The position numbers and the translations under genes are program-made. A stretch of DNA of 64,000 nucleotides from Cryomorphaceae bacterium (GTDB lineage Bacteria; Bacteroidota; Bacteroidia; Flavobacteriales; Flavobacteriaceae). The stretch's first letter is position 1. Every line of letters begins with the position of its first letter. Positions 27,098 to 37,113 of this stretch are shown here, piece after piece. Where the stretch lies: the NCBI GenBank assembly GCA_003331265.1, contig QOPV01000002.1:36703-100702 (forward strand). Direction: 5' to 3'. The notes below the pieces were generated by a model. It ran no database searches. It was given only the letters and a program-made list of their open reading frames with translations, and was not told the DNA's origin.

Positions 27098-30000
27098 ATG
27101 GGGAACCATAAAAAATATTGGAAAAGTGAAGTTGAGTTATCATCAGATAATAAAATGATATCTGATTTAAAAAATAATGAGTTTGCAGAACAATTGCCCT
27201 CTGATTTTTTTCTTGATAATAAGAACAGCTTACAAAATTCTAATACTAATAGAAGAGATTTTTTAAAGTATTTAGGATTTAGTACTGCTGCGGCAACATT
27301 AGCAAGTTGTGAAGGCCCAGTAAATAGATCAATACCTTATGTTGTACAGCCTGAAAGAATTATTCCTGGCATTTCAAATTTTTACGCAACTTCAATAGCT
27401 GACGGATTTGATTTTGCTAATGTTCTAATTAAAACAAGAGAGGGGAGACCCATAAAAATTGAAAAAAATACTAAAGCCAAGGTTAAATCCTCAGCTAACG
27501 CAAGAGTTCAGGCATCTGTACTATCTATGTACGATAGTTTAAGATTAAAAAACCCTAGTTTAGATGGAGAAGAAATTAGTTGGGATCAATTAAATAATAA
27601 TATTTCTTCTGAACTTGAAAAAATGAAAGCGTCAGACAATGAAGTTGTTCTATTGACTCAAACTTTTGCTAGCCCTTCAACCTCAGTAATAATTGAAGAT
27701 TTTAAGAAAAAATATTCTAATGTTAAGCATATAGTCTACGATGCTATTTCTGACTCAAAAGCTTTAGATGCTTTTGAAGCTTTGTATGGAGAAAGAGCAT
27801 TGCCAACTTATGATTTTTCTAAGGCTGATGTTATAGTTTCAGTGGGTGCAGATTTTCTAGGTGATTGGCAAGGTGGGGGTCACGATTCTGGATATGTTAA
27901 AGGTAGGGTGCCTATCAAGGGAAAAAATGGAAAAGCTAAGATGTCAAAGCATTTTCAGTTCGAATCTAATATGACTATTTCTGGGGCAAATGCAGATAAA
28001 AGAATATCTATCACTCCAACTCAGCAAAAAATAATCTTAGCTAAAATATATGGTTATATTTCTGGCAATGAAGTCCTAGGAAAATTGCCTGATAATATTG
28101 AAATTTCTGTTAAAAAGATTGCATCTTCTTTAATTAAAGCAGGAAATAAAGGTTTAATTATCACGGGTGTTGATGATATCAATGCTCATTTATTGGCTTA
28201 TGAAATTAACGATTTGTTGAAAAGCCTTTCATTTATAAAAGATGAATTGTCGTTAATAAGAAAAGGAAATGACAATGATGTTTTAGAACTTGTTAAAGAT
28301 TTAAACTCAGGTAAAGTTAAAGGTATTATAATGTGTGGAGTTAATCCTGCATATACTTTATCAAATTCTAAAGAATTTATTTCTGGGATTAAAAAAGCTA
28401 ATTTTTCAGTTTGTTTTTCGATGAAAAATGACGAGACCACCTCTCAATCAAAATGGGCAGCCGCTTCTCCTCATTATTTTGAATCCTGGGGAGATAATGA
28501 AATGGTTAGTGGGAACTTTAGTTTAACACAACCCACCATTAGACCCTTATTTAATACAATGCAGTTTCAAGATTGCTTATTAAATTGGATGGAATCTTCT
28601 GAAAACTACTATAATATAATTCGAAAAAATTGGGAACAGAACATTTTAGAAAATGTGTCATGGAATCAAGCATTACACGATGGATTTTTCAAAGCCAGAT
28701 CTAAAAAATCAGTTAATAAATTAAAATACAACTCATTAAAATCAGCTGAACTGCTTTCTAAAGCCCAATCATCTGGTATGGAACTAGTTCTTTACTCTAA
28801 AACTGGTCTTGGAGACGGTCAACAAGCTAATAATCCCTGGCTCCAGGAGTTTCCAGATCCAATCACAAGAGTTTCCTGGGATAATTACTTGACTATTTCA
28901 AAAATAGATGCTAAAAATTTTGGTTTAAAAAATGAAAATGTTGCAAATGGAGCTTTAGATAGTAATTATGCCAATATTAAAGTTGGTGAAGTTAGTTTAA
29001 AAGTCCCTGTTCTTATACAACCTGGGCAGGCTGTTGGTACAGTTGGGTTGGCATTTGGTTACGGTAAAACTGATGCAATGAAGAAAGAGATGCGGGTAGG
29101 AGTTAATGCGTATAAACTATATAAAAATTTTAATTCCACTCAAATTGTAGAAATTAACTCTATTGATGAAACTCATGAGTTTGCTTGTGTCCAATTACAC
29201 AATACTTTAATGGGACGAGGTGATATAATTAAAGAAACCACATTAGAAGTTTTTAACACTAAAAAAGTTGAAGATTGGAATGCTATAACTAATGTTTCTT
29301 TAAACCATATTGAAACACCTGTAAATTCTCCTGAAGTGGATTTATGGGATGAATTTGATAGATCAATAGGACATCATTTTAACTTATCAATTGACTTAAA
29401 TGCCTGTACCGGATGTGGAGCATGTGTTATAGCTTGTCATGCTGAAAACAATGTTCCTGTAGTAGGAAAAGCTGAAGTAAGAAGATCTAGAGATATGCAT
29501 TGGTTAAGAATAGATAGATATTATTCTTCTGAGGAAACCTTTGGTGGGGATAACAAAACTAAAGATGACATTAATGGTTTGTCCGATTCTCTTTCAGTTT
29601 TTGGAGAAATGGAGAATCCATCTGAAAATCCACAAGTCGTTTTTCAGCCTGTTATGTGTCAACATTGTAACCATGCACCATGCGAAACAGTTTGTCCTGT
29701 TGCAGCTACATCTCATGGAAGACAAGGTCAAAATCATATGGCTTATAACAGATGCATAGGTACAAGATACTGTGCTAATAACTGTCCTTATAAAGTCAGA
29801 AGATTTAACTGGTTTTTATATAATAATAACGATGAGTTTGATTTTAATATGAATGATGATTTAGGTAAAATGGTTTTAAATCCTGACGTTGTAGTTAGAT
29901 CAAGAGGGGTAATGGAAAAATGTTCTTTTTGTATTCAATCCACTCAAGCAGTTATCCTAAATGCCAAGAGAGAAGGAAGGTTGGTTGAGAAGGGCGAATT

Positions 30001-30187
30001 TAATGACACTTGCGCTTGTTCTGCGGCATGTTCCACCGGAGCTATGAAATTTGGAGACATTAATGAAGAGCTTAGTGAAGTTTCTGAACTAAAAGAAAGT
30101 GAAAGAGTTTATCATTTATTAGATACTGTTGGTACTAAACCTAATGTTTTTTATCATGTAAAAATTAGAAATACTGATGAAACTTAA
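27098..30187 (+). CDS. actB: Alternative complex III subunit B, molybdopterin-oxidoreductase-like iron-sulfur protein
   Basis: 1029 aa periplasmic subunit. The Tat-type motif NRRDFLKYLGFSTAAATLASC near residue 50 also ends in a lipobox-like Cys. The long middle part has the molybdopterin oxidoreductase fold, which in known ACIII binds no molybdenum cofactor. The C-terminal part, from about residue 765, carries ferredoxin-type clusters: CTGCGACVIACH, CQHCNHAPCETVCPV, CIGTRYCANNCP and CSFCIQ with CACSAAC. It starts 17 bases after actA. Confidence 0.95.
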   Translation: MGNHKKYWKSEVELSSDNKMISDLKNNEFAEQLPSDFFLDNKNSLQNSNTNRRDFLKYLGFSTAAATLASCEGPVNRSIPYVVQPERIIPGISNFYATSIADGFDFANVLIKTREGRPIKIEKNTKAKVKSSANARVQASVLSMYDSLRLKNPSLDGEEISWDQLNNNISSELEKMKASDNEVVLLTQTFASPSTSVIIEDFKKKYSNVKHIVYDAISDSKALDAFEALYGERALPTYDFSKADVIVSVGADFLGDWQGGGHDSGYVKGRVPIKGKNGKAKMSKHFQFESNMTISGANADKRISITPTQQKIILAKIYGYISGNEVLGKLPDNIEISVKKIASSLIKAGNKGLIITGVDDINAHLLAYEINDLLKSLSFIKDELSLIRKGNDNDVLELVKDLNSGKVKGIIMCGVNPAYTLSNSKEFISGIKKANFSVCFSMKNDETTSQSKWAAASPHYFESWGDNEMVSGNFSLTQPTIRPLFNTMQFQDCLLNWMESSENYYNIIRKNWEQNILENVSWNQALHDGFFKARSKKSVNKLKYNSLKSAELLSKAQSSGMELVLYSKTGLGDGQQANNPWLQEFPDPITRVSWDNYLTISKIDAKNFGLKNENVANGALDSNYANIKVGEVSLKVPVLIQPGQAVGTVGLAFGYGKTDAMKKEMRVGVNAYKLYKNFNSTQIVEINSIDETHEFACVQLHNTLMGRGDIIKETTLEVFNTKKVEDWNAITNVSLNHIETPVNSPEVDLWDEFDRSIGHHFNLSIDLNACTGCGACVIACHAENNVPVVGKAEVRRSRDMHWLRIDRYYSSEETFGGDNKTKDDINGLSDSLSVFGEMENPSENPQVVFQPVMCQHCNHAPCETVCPVAATSHGRQGQNHMAYNRCIGTRYCANNCPYKVRRFNWFLYNNNDEFDFNMNDDLGKMVLNPDVVVRSRGVMEKCSFCIQSTQAVILNAKREGRLVEKGEFNDTCACSAACSTGAMKFGDINEELSEVSELKESERVYHLLDTVGTKPNVFYHVKIRNTDET

Positions 30188-30211
30188 ATTTTTAAAATAG
30201 AATATTAATAT

Positions 30212-31603
30212 ATGTCGTCTCACTACGAATCACCAATTAGAAAACCTCTTGTTACGGGGAGCAAGTCATATCACGACGTATCAGTGGATATTTCTGCAGC
30301 TGTTGAAGGTAAAGCTAATAAACAATGGTGGATAGTTTTTTCTATTGCATTGACATTATTTTTATGGGGCTTAGGCTGTATGATATATACTATTTCTACT
30401 GGAATTGGTACTTGGGGATTAAACAAAACCGTTGGTTGGGCTTGGGATATTACAAATTTTGTTTGGTGGGTTGGAATTGGCCATGCAGGTACCTTAATTT
30501 CTGCTGTTTTACTACTATTTAGACAAAAATGGAGAATGGCGATTAATCGGTCTGCTGAAGCGATGACAATTTTTTCCGTTATTCAAGCTGGTTTATTTCC
30601 TTTAATTCACATGGGAAGACCATGGTTAGCATTTTGGACCTTACCTATTCCTAATGCTTATGGATCTTTATGGGTAAACTTTAATTCTCCGTTGCTATGG
30701 GATGTTTTTGCAATTTCTACTTATTTATCAGTCTCTTTAGTTTTTTGGTGGACAGGGCTTCTTCCAGATTTTGCAATGATTAGAGATAGGGCAGTTAAAC
30801 CTTTTCAAAAAAAGATATATAGTTTAGTAAGCTTTGGTTGGAGTGGAAGAGCAAAAGATTGGCAAAGGTTTGAGGAAGTTTCATTAGTTCTAGCAGGTTT
30901 GGCAACTCCTTTAGTACTTTCAGTACATACAATTGTATCGTTTGACTTTGCTACATCTGTAATTCCCGGATGGCATACGACAATTTTCCCACCATATTTT
31001 GTGGCAGGAGCTATATTCTCAGGTTTCGCAATGGTTAATACCTTATTAATCATTATGAGAAAGGTTTCGAATCTTGAAAATTATATTACTATTCAGCATA
31101 TTGAGTTAATGAATATTGTAATTATGATTACAGGATGTATTGTAGGAACTGCTTATATAACAGAGTTGTTTATAGCGTGGTATTCAGGAGTTGAATATGA
31201 ACAGTATGCTTTTTTAAATAGAGCAACTGGACCTTATTGGTGGGCTTACTGGTCAATGATGACTTGTAATGTTTTTTCTCCTCAATTTATGTGGATTAAA
31301 AAATTAAGAACTAGTATTATATTTTCTTTTATTATTTCAATTGTTGTGAATATAGGAATGTGGTTTGAGCGGTTTGTAATTATTGTGACTTCTCTTCACA
31401 GGGATTATTTACCTTCCTCTTGGACAATGTTTTCTCCAACTTTTGTAGATATTGGAATATTTTTAGGAACAATTGGCTTCTTTTTTGTTTTGTTTTTATT
31501 GTATTCTAGAACATTCCCAGTAATTGCTCAGGCAGAAGTTAAAACAATCTTAAAAACATCAGGTGATAATTATAAAAAATTAAGAGATCAAAATGGCAGA
31601 TAA
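30212..31603 (+). CDS. actC: Alternative complex III subunit C, NrfD/PsrC-like quinol-binding membrane subunit
   Basis: 463 aa, about ten hydrophobic helices, and the NrfD-family blocks VGWAWDITNFVWWVGIGHAGTLISA and HMGRPWLAFWTLPIPN. In ACIII this subunit forms a quinol site and a proposed proton path. Its 3' end overlaps actD by 11 bases, so the pair is translationally coupled. Confidence 0.95.
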   Translation: MSSHYESPIRKPLVTGSKSYHDVSVDISAAVEGKANKQWWIVFSIALTLFLWGLGCMIYTISTGIGTWGLNKTVGWAWDITNFVWWVGIGHAGTLISAVLLLFRQKWRMAINRSAEAMTIFSVIQAGLFPLIHMGRPWLAFWTLPIPNAYGSLWVNFNSPLLWDVFAISTYLSVSLVFWWTGLLPDFAMIRDRAVKPFQKKIYSLVSFGWSGRAKDWQRFEEVSLVLAGLATPLVLSVHTIVSFDFATSVIPGWHTTIFPPYFVAGAIFSGFAMVNTLLIIMRKVSNLENYITIQHIELMNIVIMITGCIVGTAYITELFIAWYSGVEYEQYAFLNRATGPYWWAYWSMMTCNVFSPQFMWIKKLRTSIIFSFIISIVVNIGMWFERFVIIVTSLHRDYLPSSWTMFSPTFVDIGIFLGTIGFFFVLFLLYSRTFPVIAQAEVKTILKTSGDNYKKLRDQNGR

Positions 31604-32132
31604 AATATTACATGCCGTATATGACGACGACGACAAACTCTTAGATGCTGTTAAGCAAATAAAAGCAGCTAATTATGAGATTGAAGAAGTATATACTCCA
31701 TTCCCTGTTCATGGTTTAGACAAAGCTATGGGTCTTAAAGAAACAAGATTAGCTATAACTGCCTTTATATATGGTTGCATAGGATTTTGTTTTGCAATAT
31801 GGATGATGAATCATATTATGATATTGGATTGGCCCCAAAATATTGGTGGGAAGCCTAGTTTTTCTTTCATAGAAAACATGCCATCTTTTGTTCCTATAAT
31901 GTTTGAATTAACCGTATTTTTTTCAGCTCACTTAATGGTAATTACATTTTATTTAAGAAGTAAATTATGGCCCTTTAAAGAAGCTGAAAATCCAATTCCT
32001 GAGACAACAGATGATAAGTTTTTAATTGTTGTTGAATTTAATGGGGATGAGAAAGATTTAAAAAAGCTAGTTCAGCAAACCGATGTAATGGATATTAAAG
32101 TACACATTAACAAAAAATCAAATCATGAATAG
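31593..32132 (+). CDS. actD: Alternative complex III subunit D (DUF3341)
   Basis: 179 aa with a cytoplasmic N-terminal part (HAVYDDDDKLLDAVKQIKAANYEIEEVYTPFPVHGLDKA, a DUF3341 signature) and two membrane helices (LAITAFIYGCIGFCFAIWMM and FVPIMFELTVFFSAHLMVIT). It anchors and stabilises the complex. It overlaps actC by 11 bases and actE by 8 bases. Confidence 0.95.
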   Translation: MADKILHAVYDDDDKLLDAVKQIKAANYEIEEVYTPFPVHGLDKAMGLKETRLAITAFIYGCIGFCFAIWMMNHIMILDWPQNIGGKPSFSFIENMPSFVPIMFELTVFFSAHLMVITFYLRSKLWPFKEAENPIPETTDDKFLIVVEFNGDEKDLKKLVQQTDVMDIKVHINKKSNHE

Positions 32133-32676
32133 AAAATTGAATTTCATGGTTTTAATTGTTCTATGCCTTTTGATGGTATCATGTTTTGATCCATCTAAGC
32201 CAAACTATCAGTTTTTTCCCAATATGTATGAATCTGTAGGATATGGAACTTATGATGAGTCAGATGCATTCAATAATGGAATTGAAGCTCAACTTCCAGT
32301 TGAAGGTACTATTCCTAGAGGATGGGTTCCCTATGAATTTGAAGACACAAATGAAGGGTATGATTTAGCTAAAAACACTTTGTTTTCACCTTTATTGAAA
32401 AATGAAAAAAACCTAGCAAAAGGAAAAGAGCTTTATGCTGTTTACTGCGCAGTTTGTCATGGCTCAAAAGGAGATGGACAGGGGATTTTAATGACTAGAG
32501 AAAAGTTTTTAGGAATACCTAGTTATGCTGACAGAGATATTACTGATGGGAGTATATATCACGTATTGATGTATGGAAAAAATTTAATGGGATCCCATGC
32601 AAGTCAAGTTGACTCAAAAGAAAGATGGCAAATATCCCAGTATGTTTTAAGTTTAAGAGAGAAGTTGGTTAAATAA
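32125..32676 (+). CDS. actE: Alternative complex III subunit E, monohaem cytochrome c lipoprotein
   Basis: 183 aa. The lipoprotein signal ends LCLLMVSC. The haem site is CAVCHG, with AKGKELYAVY before it and a later methionine ligand candidate in LMYGKNLMGSHASQ. In ACIII this haem passes electrons from ActA towards the oxidase. The start overlaps actD by 8 bases. Confidence 0.94.
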   Translation: MNRKLNFMVLIVLCLLMVSCFDPSKPNYQFFPNMYESVGYGTYDESDAFNNGIEAQLPVEGTIPRGWVPYEFEDTNEGYDLAKNTLFSPLLKNEKNLAKGKELYAVYCAVCHGSKGDGQGILMTREKFLGIPSYADRDITDGSIYHVLMYGKNLMGSHASQVDSKERWQISQYVLSLREKLVK

Positions 32677-32701
32677 ATAGTTTTAATATTAGAATAGATT
32701 A

Positions 32702-34081
32702 ATGTATACAGTAACAAAAAATATAAAAATATTTTCCTTTACTCTAATGGCAATTGGTTTTATTGGTCTTTTTTATGGGTTTTATACAGCACCACACTCT
32801 ATTGAGGAGTCCAATGCAATAGTAGCTTCTTATGGAGATCACGGGCATAGTTCTGATCATGGAAGTGACCCTGATCATCAAAATAATTCTAATCATAAAA
32901 AGGAAACTCACAGTTCTAGTCATGACAACAGTGTAGATCATAAAGAGAATTCTCATGAGTATGAAGAACACGAAGTTTCTCACGAAGAGCATGTTTACCA
33001 TCAATTAAGTAACAGACCTTGGTCAGCTTTATATGTTGCTGCCTTATTTTTCTTTTTGATTTCATTGGGAACTTTAGCATTTTATGCAATTCAACGGGCA
33101 TCACAAGCTGGATGGTCCCCTATACTTTTTAGAGTCATGGAAGGAATAACAGGATATCTTTTGCCAGGCTCAATTATTGTATTTGTAATTTTAGTTCTTT
33201 GCACAATGCATTTAAATCATGTATTTGTTTGGATGGACCCAGAAGTTGTAGCACACGATAAAATAATCCAAGCAAAGTCAGGGTATTTGAATTCTAAATT
33301 TTTTCTAGGTAGAGCAATATTCTACATATTAGGATGGAACTTATATAGGTTTTTTTCCAGAAAACTTTCGCTAGCTCAAGATAAAGCAAAGGATATTTCT
33401 AATCATAAAAAAAACTTTCAGCTTTCAGCTGGATTTTTAGCTTTTTTTATAGTTACTGAATCTATGATGTCATGGGATTGGATTATGTCAGTTGACCCTC
33501 ACTGGTTTAGTACTCTTTTTGGTTGGTATGTTTTTGCAAGCATGTTTGTTTCAGGAATAACTACTATTGCCCTTGTAACGATATATTTAAAATCTAAAGG
33601 ATATTTAGAAAAAGTGAATAATAATCATATGCATGATTTAGCTAAATTTATGTTTGGAGTGAGTGTGTTTTGGGCCTATCTTTGGTTTTCTCAATTTATG
33701 CTAATATGGTATGCAAATATCCCAGAAGAGGTAACGTATTTTGTCACAAGAATAGAAGACTACCCTGTACCTTTTTGGGGTATGTTAGTTACCAACTTAA
33801 TTTTTCCATTTTTTGTACTAATGAATAGTGACTACAAGAGAATTAATTGGCTTATTGTTATGACAGGATTAGTTATTTTATTTGGTCATTATTTGGATTT
33901 TTACAATATGATAATGCCTGCTACTGTTGGTGATCAATGGTATATCGGAATACCAGAAATTGGAGGAATAATGTTTTTTGCTGGGTTATTTATATATATT
34001 GTTTTTAGTACAATTTCTAAAGTCTCTTTAGAACCCAGTGGAGATCCTTTGTTTAAAGAAAGTGAAAAATTTGTTTATTAA
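32702..34081 (+). CDS. actF: Alternative complex III subunit F, membrane subunit with histidine-rich loop
   Basis: 459 aa with about ten hydrophobic helices, related to ActC and to the quinol:cytochrome c oxidoreductase family of Bacteroidota (MMSWDWIMSVDPHWFSTLFGWYVFA is a family block). Between helix 1 and helix 2 (about residues 45-100) is a loop rich in His, Ser, Asp and Glu, with roughly 13 histidines in fewer than 60 residues. It could bind metal ions in the periplasm, but this is inference. It is followed by coxB after 9 bases. Confidence 0.93.
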   Translation: MYTVTKNIKIFSFTLMAIGFIGLFYGFYTAPHSIEESNAIVASYGDHGHSSDHGSDPDHQNNSNHKKETHSSSHDNSVDHKENSHEYEEHEVSHEEHVYHQLSNRPWSALYVAALFFFLISLGTLAFYAIQRASQAGWSPILFRVMEGITGYLLPGSIIVFVILVLCTMHLNHVFVWMDPEVVAHDKIIQAKSGYLNSKFFLGRAIFYILGWNLYRFFSRKLSLAQDKAKDISNHKKNFQLSAGFLAFFIVTESMMSWDWIMSVDPHWFSTLFGWYVFASMFVSGITTIALVTIYLKSKGYLEKVNNNHMHDLAKFMFGVSVFWAYLWFSQFMLIWYANIPEEVTYFVTRIEDYPVPFWGMLVTNLIFPFFVLMNSDYKRINWLIVMTGLVILFGHYLDFYNMIMPATVGDQWYIGIPEIGGIMFFAGLFIYIVFSTISKVSLEPSGDPLFKESEKFVY

Positions 34082-34090
34082 ATATTTGAG

Positions 34091-35173
34091 ATGATAGGAT
34101 TGTTAACAGGTACTGTATTACTTTTAATGGGAATTGCTATTTGGCAGATTAATAAGATTTATCAATTAATTCAAAATAATTTAAGCGGAAAAAAAGATGA
34201 TTCTCAAATAGCAAATGAAAAAGATAACGACATTCAAGGAAAGTTAATGTTCGCTTTTCTAGTATTTATTTATGTTGTTACAATATACTGTTTTTGGGCT
34301 TATTCAAAGGTGCTTTTGCCAGAAGCAGCTTCAGAACATGGTGTCCCTTATGATCGACTTTTATGGATTTCTTTTGCTATTATATTATTTGCCCAAACAA
34401 TTACTCAGGCATTATTACATTACTTTGCTTTTAAGTACAGAGGGATTAATAATAGAAAAGCATTCTTTTTTACTCACGATAATAATTTGGAGCTTATTTG
34501 GACAGTAATTCCTGCAATAGTATTTTTTATTCTAATTATTTACGGTATGCTTACCTGGTCAAACATTATGAATTTCAATGATCAAGATGAAGATGCAATA
34601 GTAATTGAATTGTATGCTCAACAATGGAATTGGAAAGCAAGATATGCAGGACAGGATAATGTACTTGGTGATGCTAATGTTAGATTTTTAAACGATTTTG
34701 ATGGAAGAAATACTGTTGGTATTGATTCTTCTGACCCTAATGGATGGGATGATATAGTTGTAACACAAGAATTTCATATTCCAGTAAATCGAAAGATTAT
34801 ATTTAAAATGAGATCTCAAGATGTCTTACATTCAGCATATATGCCTCATTTTCGAGCACAAATGAATTGTGTTCCAGGAATGATAACAGAGTTTTCTTTC
34901 ACACCAACTAAAACTACAGCTGATATGAGGATGAATTCAGATGTAGTAGCTAAAGTGGATAGAATTAATAAAATTAGATATGATAAAAGTCAAGAATTAA
35001 TTGCGAAAGGTGAAGAAAGTCTAGACCCTTATCAATTTGATTATTTATTACTTTGTGCTAAAATTTGTGGAAGTTCGCATTATAATATGCAAATGAAAAT
35101 TGTCGTAGAATCTGAGAAAGATTATAATAAATGGATATCAAGCCAAGAAGCTTTTTCCTCAATTATGCAGTAA
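34091..35173 (+). CDS. coxB: Cytochrome c oxidase subunit II (CuA)
   Basis: 360 aa. There is an N-terminal helix, then two membrane helices (LMFAFLVFIYVVTIYCFWAYS and LIWTVIPAIVFFILIIYGML), and a periplasmic cupredoxin domain. The CuA ligands are visible in DVLHSAYMPHF (His) and CAKICGSSHYNMQM near residue 322 (two Cys, His, Met). The aromatic electron-entry region QQWNWKARY is present. It accepts electrons from ACIII directly or via a cytochrome c domain. Confidence 0.96.
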   Translation: MIGLLTGTVLLLMGIAIWQINKIYQLIQNNLSGKKDDSQIANEKDNDIQGKLMFAFLVFIYVVTIYCFWAYSKVLLPEAASEHGVPYDRLLWISFAIILFAQTITQALLHYFAFKYRGINNRKAFFFTHDNNLELIWTVIPAIVFFILIIYGMLTWSNIMNFNDQDEDAIVIELYAQQWNWKARYAGQDNVLGDANVRFLNDFDGRNTVGIDSSDPNGWDDIVVTQEFHIPVNRKIIFKMRSQDVLHSAYMPHFRAQMNCVPGMITEFSFTPTKTTADMRMNSDVVAKVDRINKIRYDKSQELIAKGEESLDPYQFDYLLLCAKICGSSHYNMQMKIVVESEKDYNKWISSQEAFSSIMQ

Positions 35174-35198
35174 ATAGATTTTTAAAATATTATTAAAA

Positions 35199-37058
35199 AT
35201 GAAAGGTAAAAAAGAAAACAGTCCAAGAATCAGAGTTAAAATGGAATCAACTGAATTTGGAGATTTACTTAGTGAAGATAAAAATGCTGGAGATTTTCAT
35301 CAAGATCACCATCACAAAGATACCTTTATTACAAAATACATTTTTAGTCAAGATCATAAAATGATAGCCAAGCAGTACTTAATAACTGGCGTTCTGTTTA
35401 TGGGTTTCATTGGAATTGCATTATCATTATTATTTAGATTACAGCTTGCTTGGCCTGAAGAATCATTTGCTGTTTTCGATATTTTTTTAGGCAAATGGGC
35501 ACCTGAGGGAGTAATGGATCCTAATATATATTTGGCTTTAGTTACTATTCATGGTACAATAATGGTATTTTTTGTATTGACGGCAGGACTTAGTGGAACC
35601 TTCAGTAATTTATTAATTCCTTTACAAATTGGGGCAAGAGATATGGCTTCAGGGTTTCTAAATATGGTATCTTTTTGGCTTTTCTTCCTTTCAAGTGCAA
35701 TTATGATTGCGTCTTTATTTGTTGAAGCTGGCCCAGCAGCTGCAGGCTGGACTGTATACCCACCTTTAAGTGCTCTTCCTCAGGCTCAACCTGGATCTGG
35801 GATGGGTATGACTCTATGGTTGATCTCAATGGCAATTTTTGTAGCTTCCTCTTTATTAGGATCATTAAACTATATAGTAACAGTTATTAATTTAAGGACA
35901 AAAGGAATGTCATTATTTAGATTGCCATTAACTATTTGGGCGTTTTTTGTTACAGCTATAATTGGGGTAATTTCTTTCCCGGTTTTATTATCAGCTGCTT
36001 TACTTCTAATTATGGATAGAAGTTTTGGGACGTCTTTCTTTTTATCTGATATTTTTGTTCAAGGAGAAGTTTTACATTACCAGGGAGGTTCTCCAGTTTT
36101 ATTTGAACATCTTTTTTGGTTTTTAGGTCACCCTGAGGTTTATATAGTATTATTGCCTGCCCTAGGAATAACCTCTGAGATTATTGCTACAAACTCTAGA
36201 AAGCCAATTTTTGGATATAGAGCTATGGTTGCCTCTATTTTGGCAATAGCATTTTTATCTACCGTTGTGTGGGGGCACCATATGTTTATTTCAGGAATGA
36301 ATCCTTTCTTAGGTTCAGTATTTACTTTTACTACACTTTTGATTGCGATCCCCTCGGCTGTTAAGGCTTTTAATTACATAACAACCCTTTGGAAAGGAAA
36401 TCTACAATTTAATCCAGGTATGCTTTTTTCAATAGGTTTAGTATCTACTTTCATCACAGGTGGATTAACTGGAATTATTTTAGGTGATAGTACTTTGGAC
36501 ATTAATATTCATGATACATATTTTGTAGTAGCACACTTTCATTTAGTAATGGGGATTTCTGCACTATATGGATTATTTGCTGGAGTATATCATTGGTTTC
36601 CTAAATTATTTGGAAGAATGATGAATAAAAACCAAGGTTATATTCATTTTTGGGTCACTGCAATTTCTGCTTATGGGGTATTCTTTCCTATGCATTTTGT
36701 TGGTATGGCTGGTCTTCCAAGAAGGTATTATACAAATACAGCATTTCCATATTTTGATGATCTAGCTGATATTAATGTTATTATCACTCTCTTTGCTTTG
36801 TTAGCAGGAGCCGCACAATTAGTTTTTTTATATAATTTCATTCATAGTATGTTTTTTGGTAAAAAAGCTGAGCAAAATCCTTGGCGATCGACCACTTTGG
36901 AATGGACTGCACCAGTCGAACATATGCATGGAAATTGGCCAGGAGAAATCCCTCACGTATACAGATGGGCTTACGATTACAGTAAACCAGGTCAAGATGA
37001 TGATTTTGTTCCCCAAACAATTCCTATTGGAAAAGATGAGGAAATTACTGAACATTAA
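35199..37058 (+). CDS. coxA: Cytochrome c oxidase subunit I (aa3-type, A1 class)
   Basis: 619 aa, 12-helix haem-copper oxidase core. Haem a ligand in TIHGTIM; CuB and cross-linked tyrosine in FLGHPEVYI; the CuB pair in WGHHMF; the haem a3 and haem a histidines in VVAHFHLVMG. Glu in GHPEVY and Lys in AVKAFNY support D- and K-channels of an A1-type enzyme. The N-terminus has a His/Asp-rich extension (FHQDHHHKD). Subunits III and IV are not in this window. Last gene of the act-cox operon. Confidence 0.97.
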   Translation: MKGKKENSPRIRVKMESTEFGDLLSEDKNAGDFHQDHHHKDTFITKYIFSQDHKMIAKQYLITGVLFMGFIGIALSLLFRLQLAWPEESFAVFDIFLGKWAPEGVMDPNIYLALVTIHGTIMVFFVLTAGLSGTFSNLLIPLQIGARDMASGFLNMVSFWLFFLSSAIMIASLFVEAGPAAAGWTVYPPLSALPQAQPGSGMGMTLWLISMAIFVASSLLGSLNYIVTVINLRTKGMSLFRLPLTIWAFFVTAIIGVISFPVLLSAALLLIMDRSFGTSFFLSDIFVQGEVLHYQGGSPVLFEHLFWFLGHPEVYIVLLPALGITSEIIATNSRKPIFGYRAMVASILAIAFLSTVVWGHHMFISGMNPFLGSVFTFTTLLIAIPSAVKAFNYITTLWKGNLQFNPGMLFSIGLVSTFITGGLTGIILGDSTLDINIHDTYFVVAHFHLVMGISALYGLFAGVYHWFPKLFGRMMNKNQGYIHFWVTAISAYGVFFPMHFVGMAGLPRRYYTNTAFPYFDDLADINVIITLFALLAGAAQLVFLYNFIHSMFFGKKAEQNPWRSTTLEWTAPVEHMHGNWPGEIPHVYRWAYDYSKPGQDDDFVPQTIPIGKDEEITEH

Positions 37059-37073
37059 AATCACGATTTTTTT

Positions 37074-37108
37074 TTTGTAAATAAGGGTTTGCTTTTTGCT
37101 TATCTTTG
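37074..37108 (+). promoter_or_regulatory. ruvB promoter (TTTG-N23-TATCTTTG), near-leaderless
   Basis: TATCTTTG at 37101-37108 matches TAnnTTTG, with TTTG at 37074-37077 upstream. The ruvB ATG (37114) lies only five bases after the box, so the transcript should begin at or next to the start codon. Confidence 0.55.
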
Positions 37109-37113
37109 ATTTA

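Noticed and set aside
32744-33104. Met/Arg-rich minus-strand ORFs opposite actF
   Set aside because: Shadows of the His-rich loop coding sequence, with no start context or homology.
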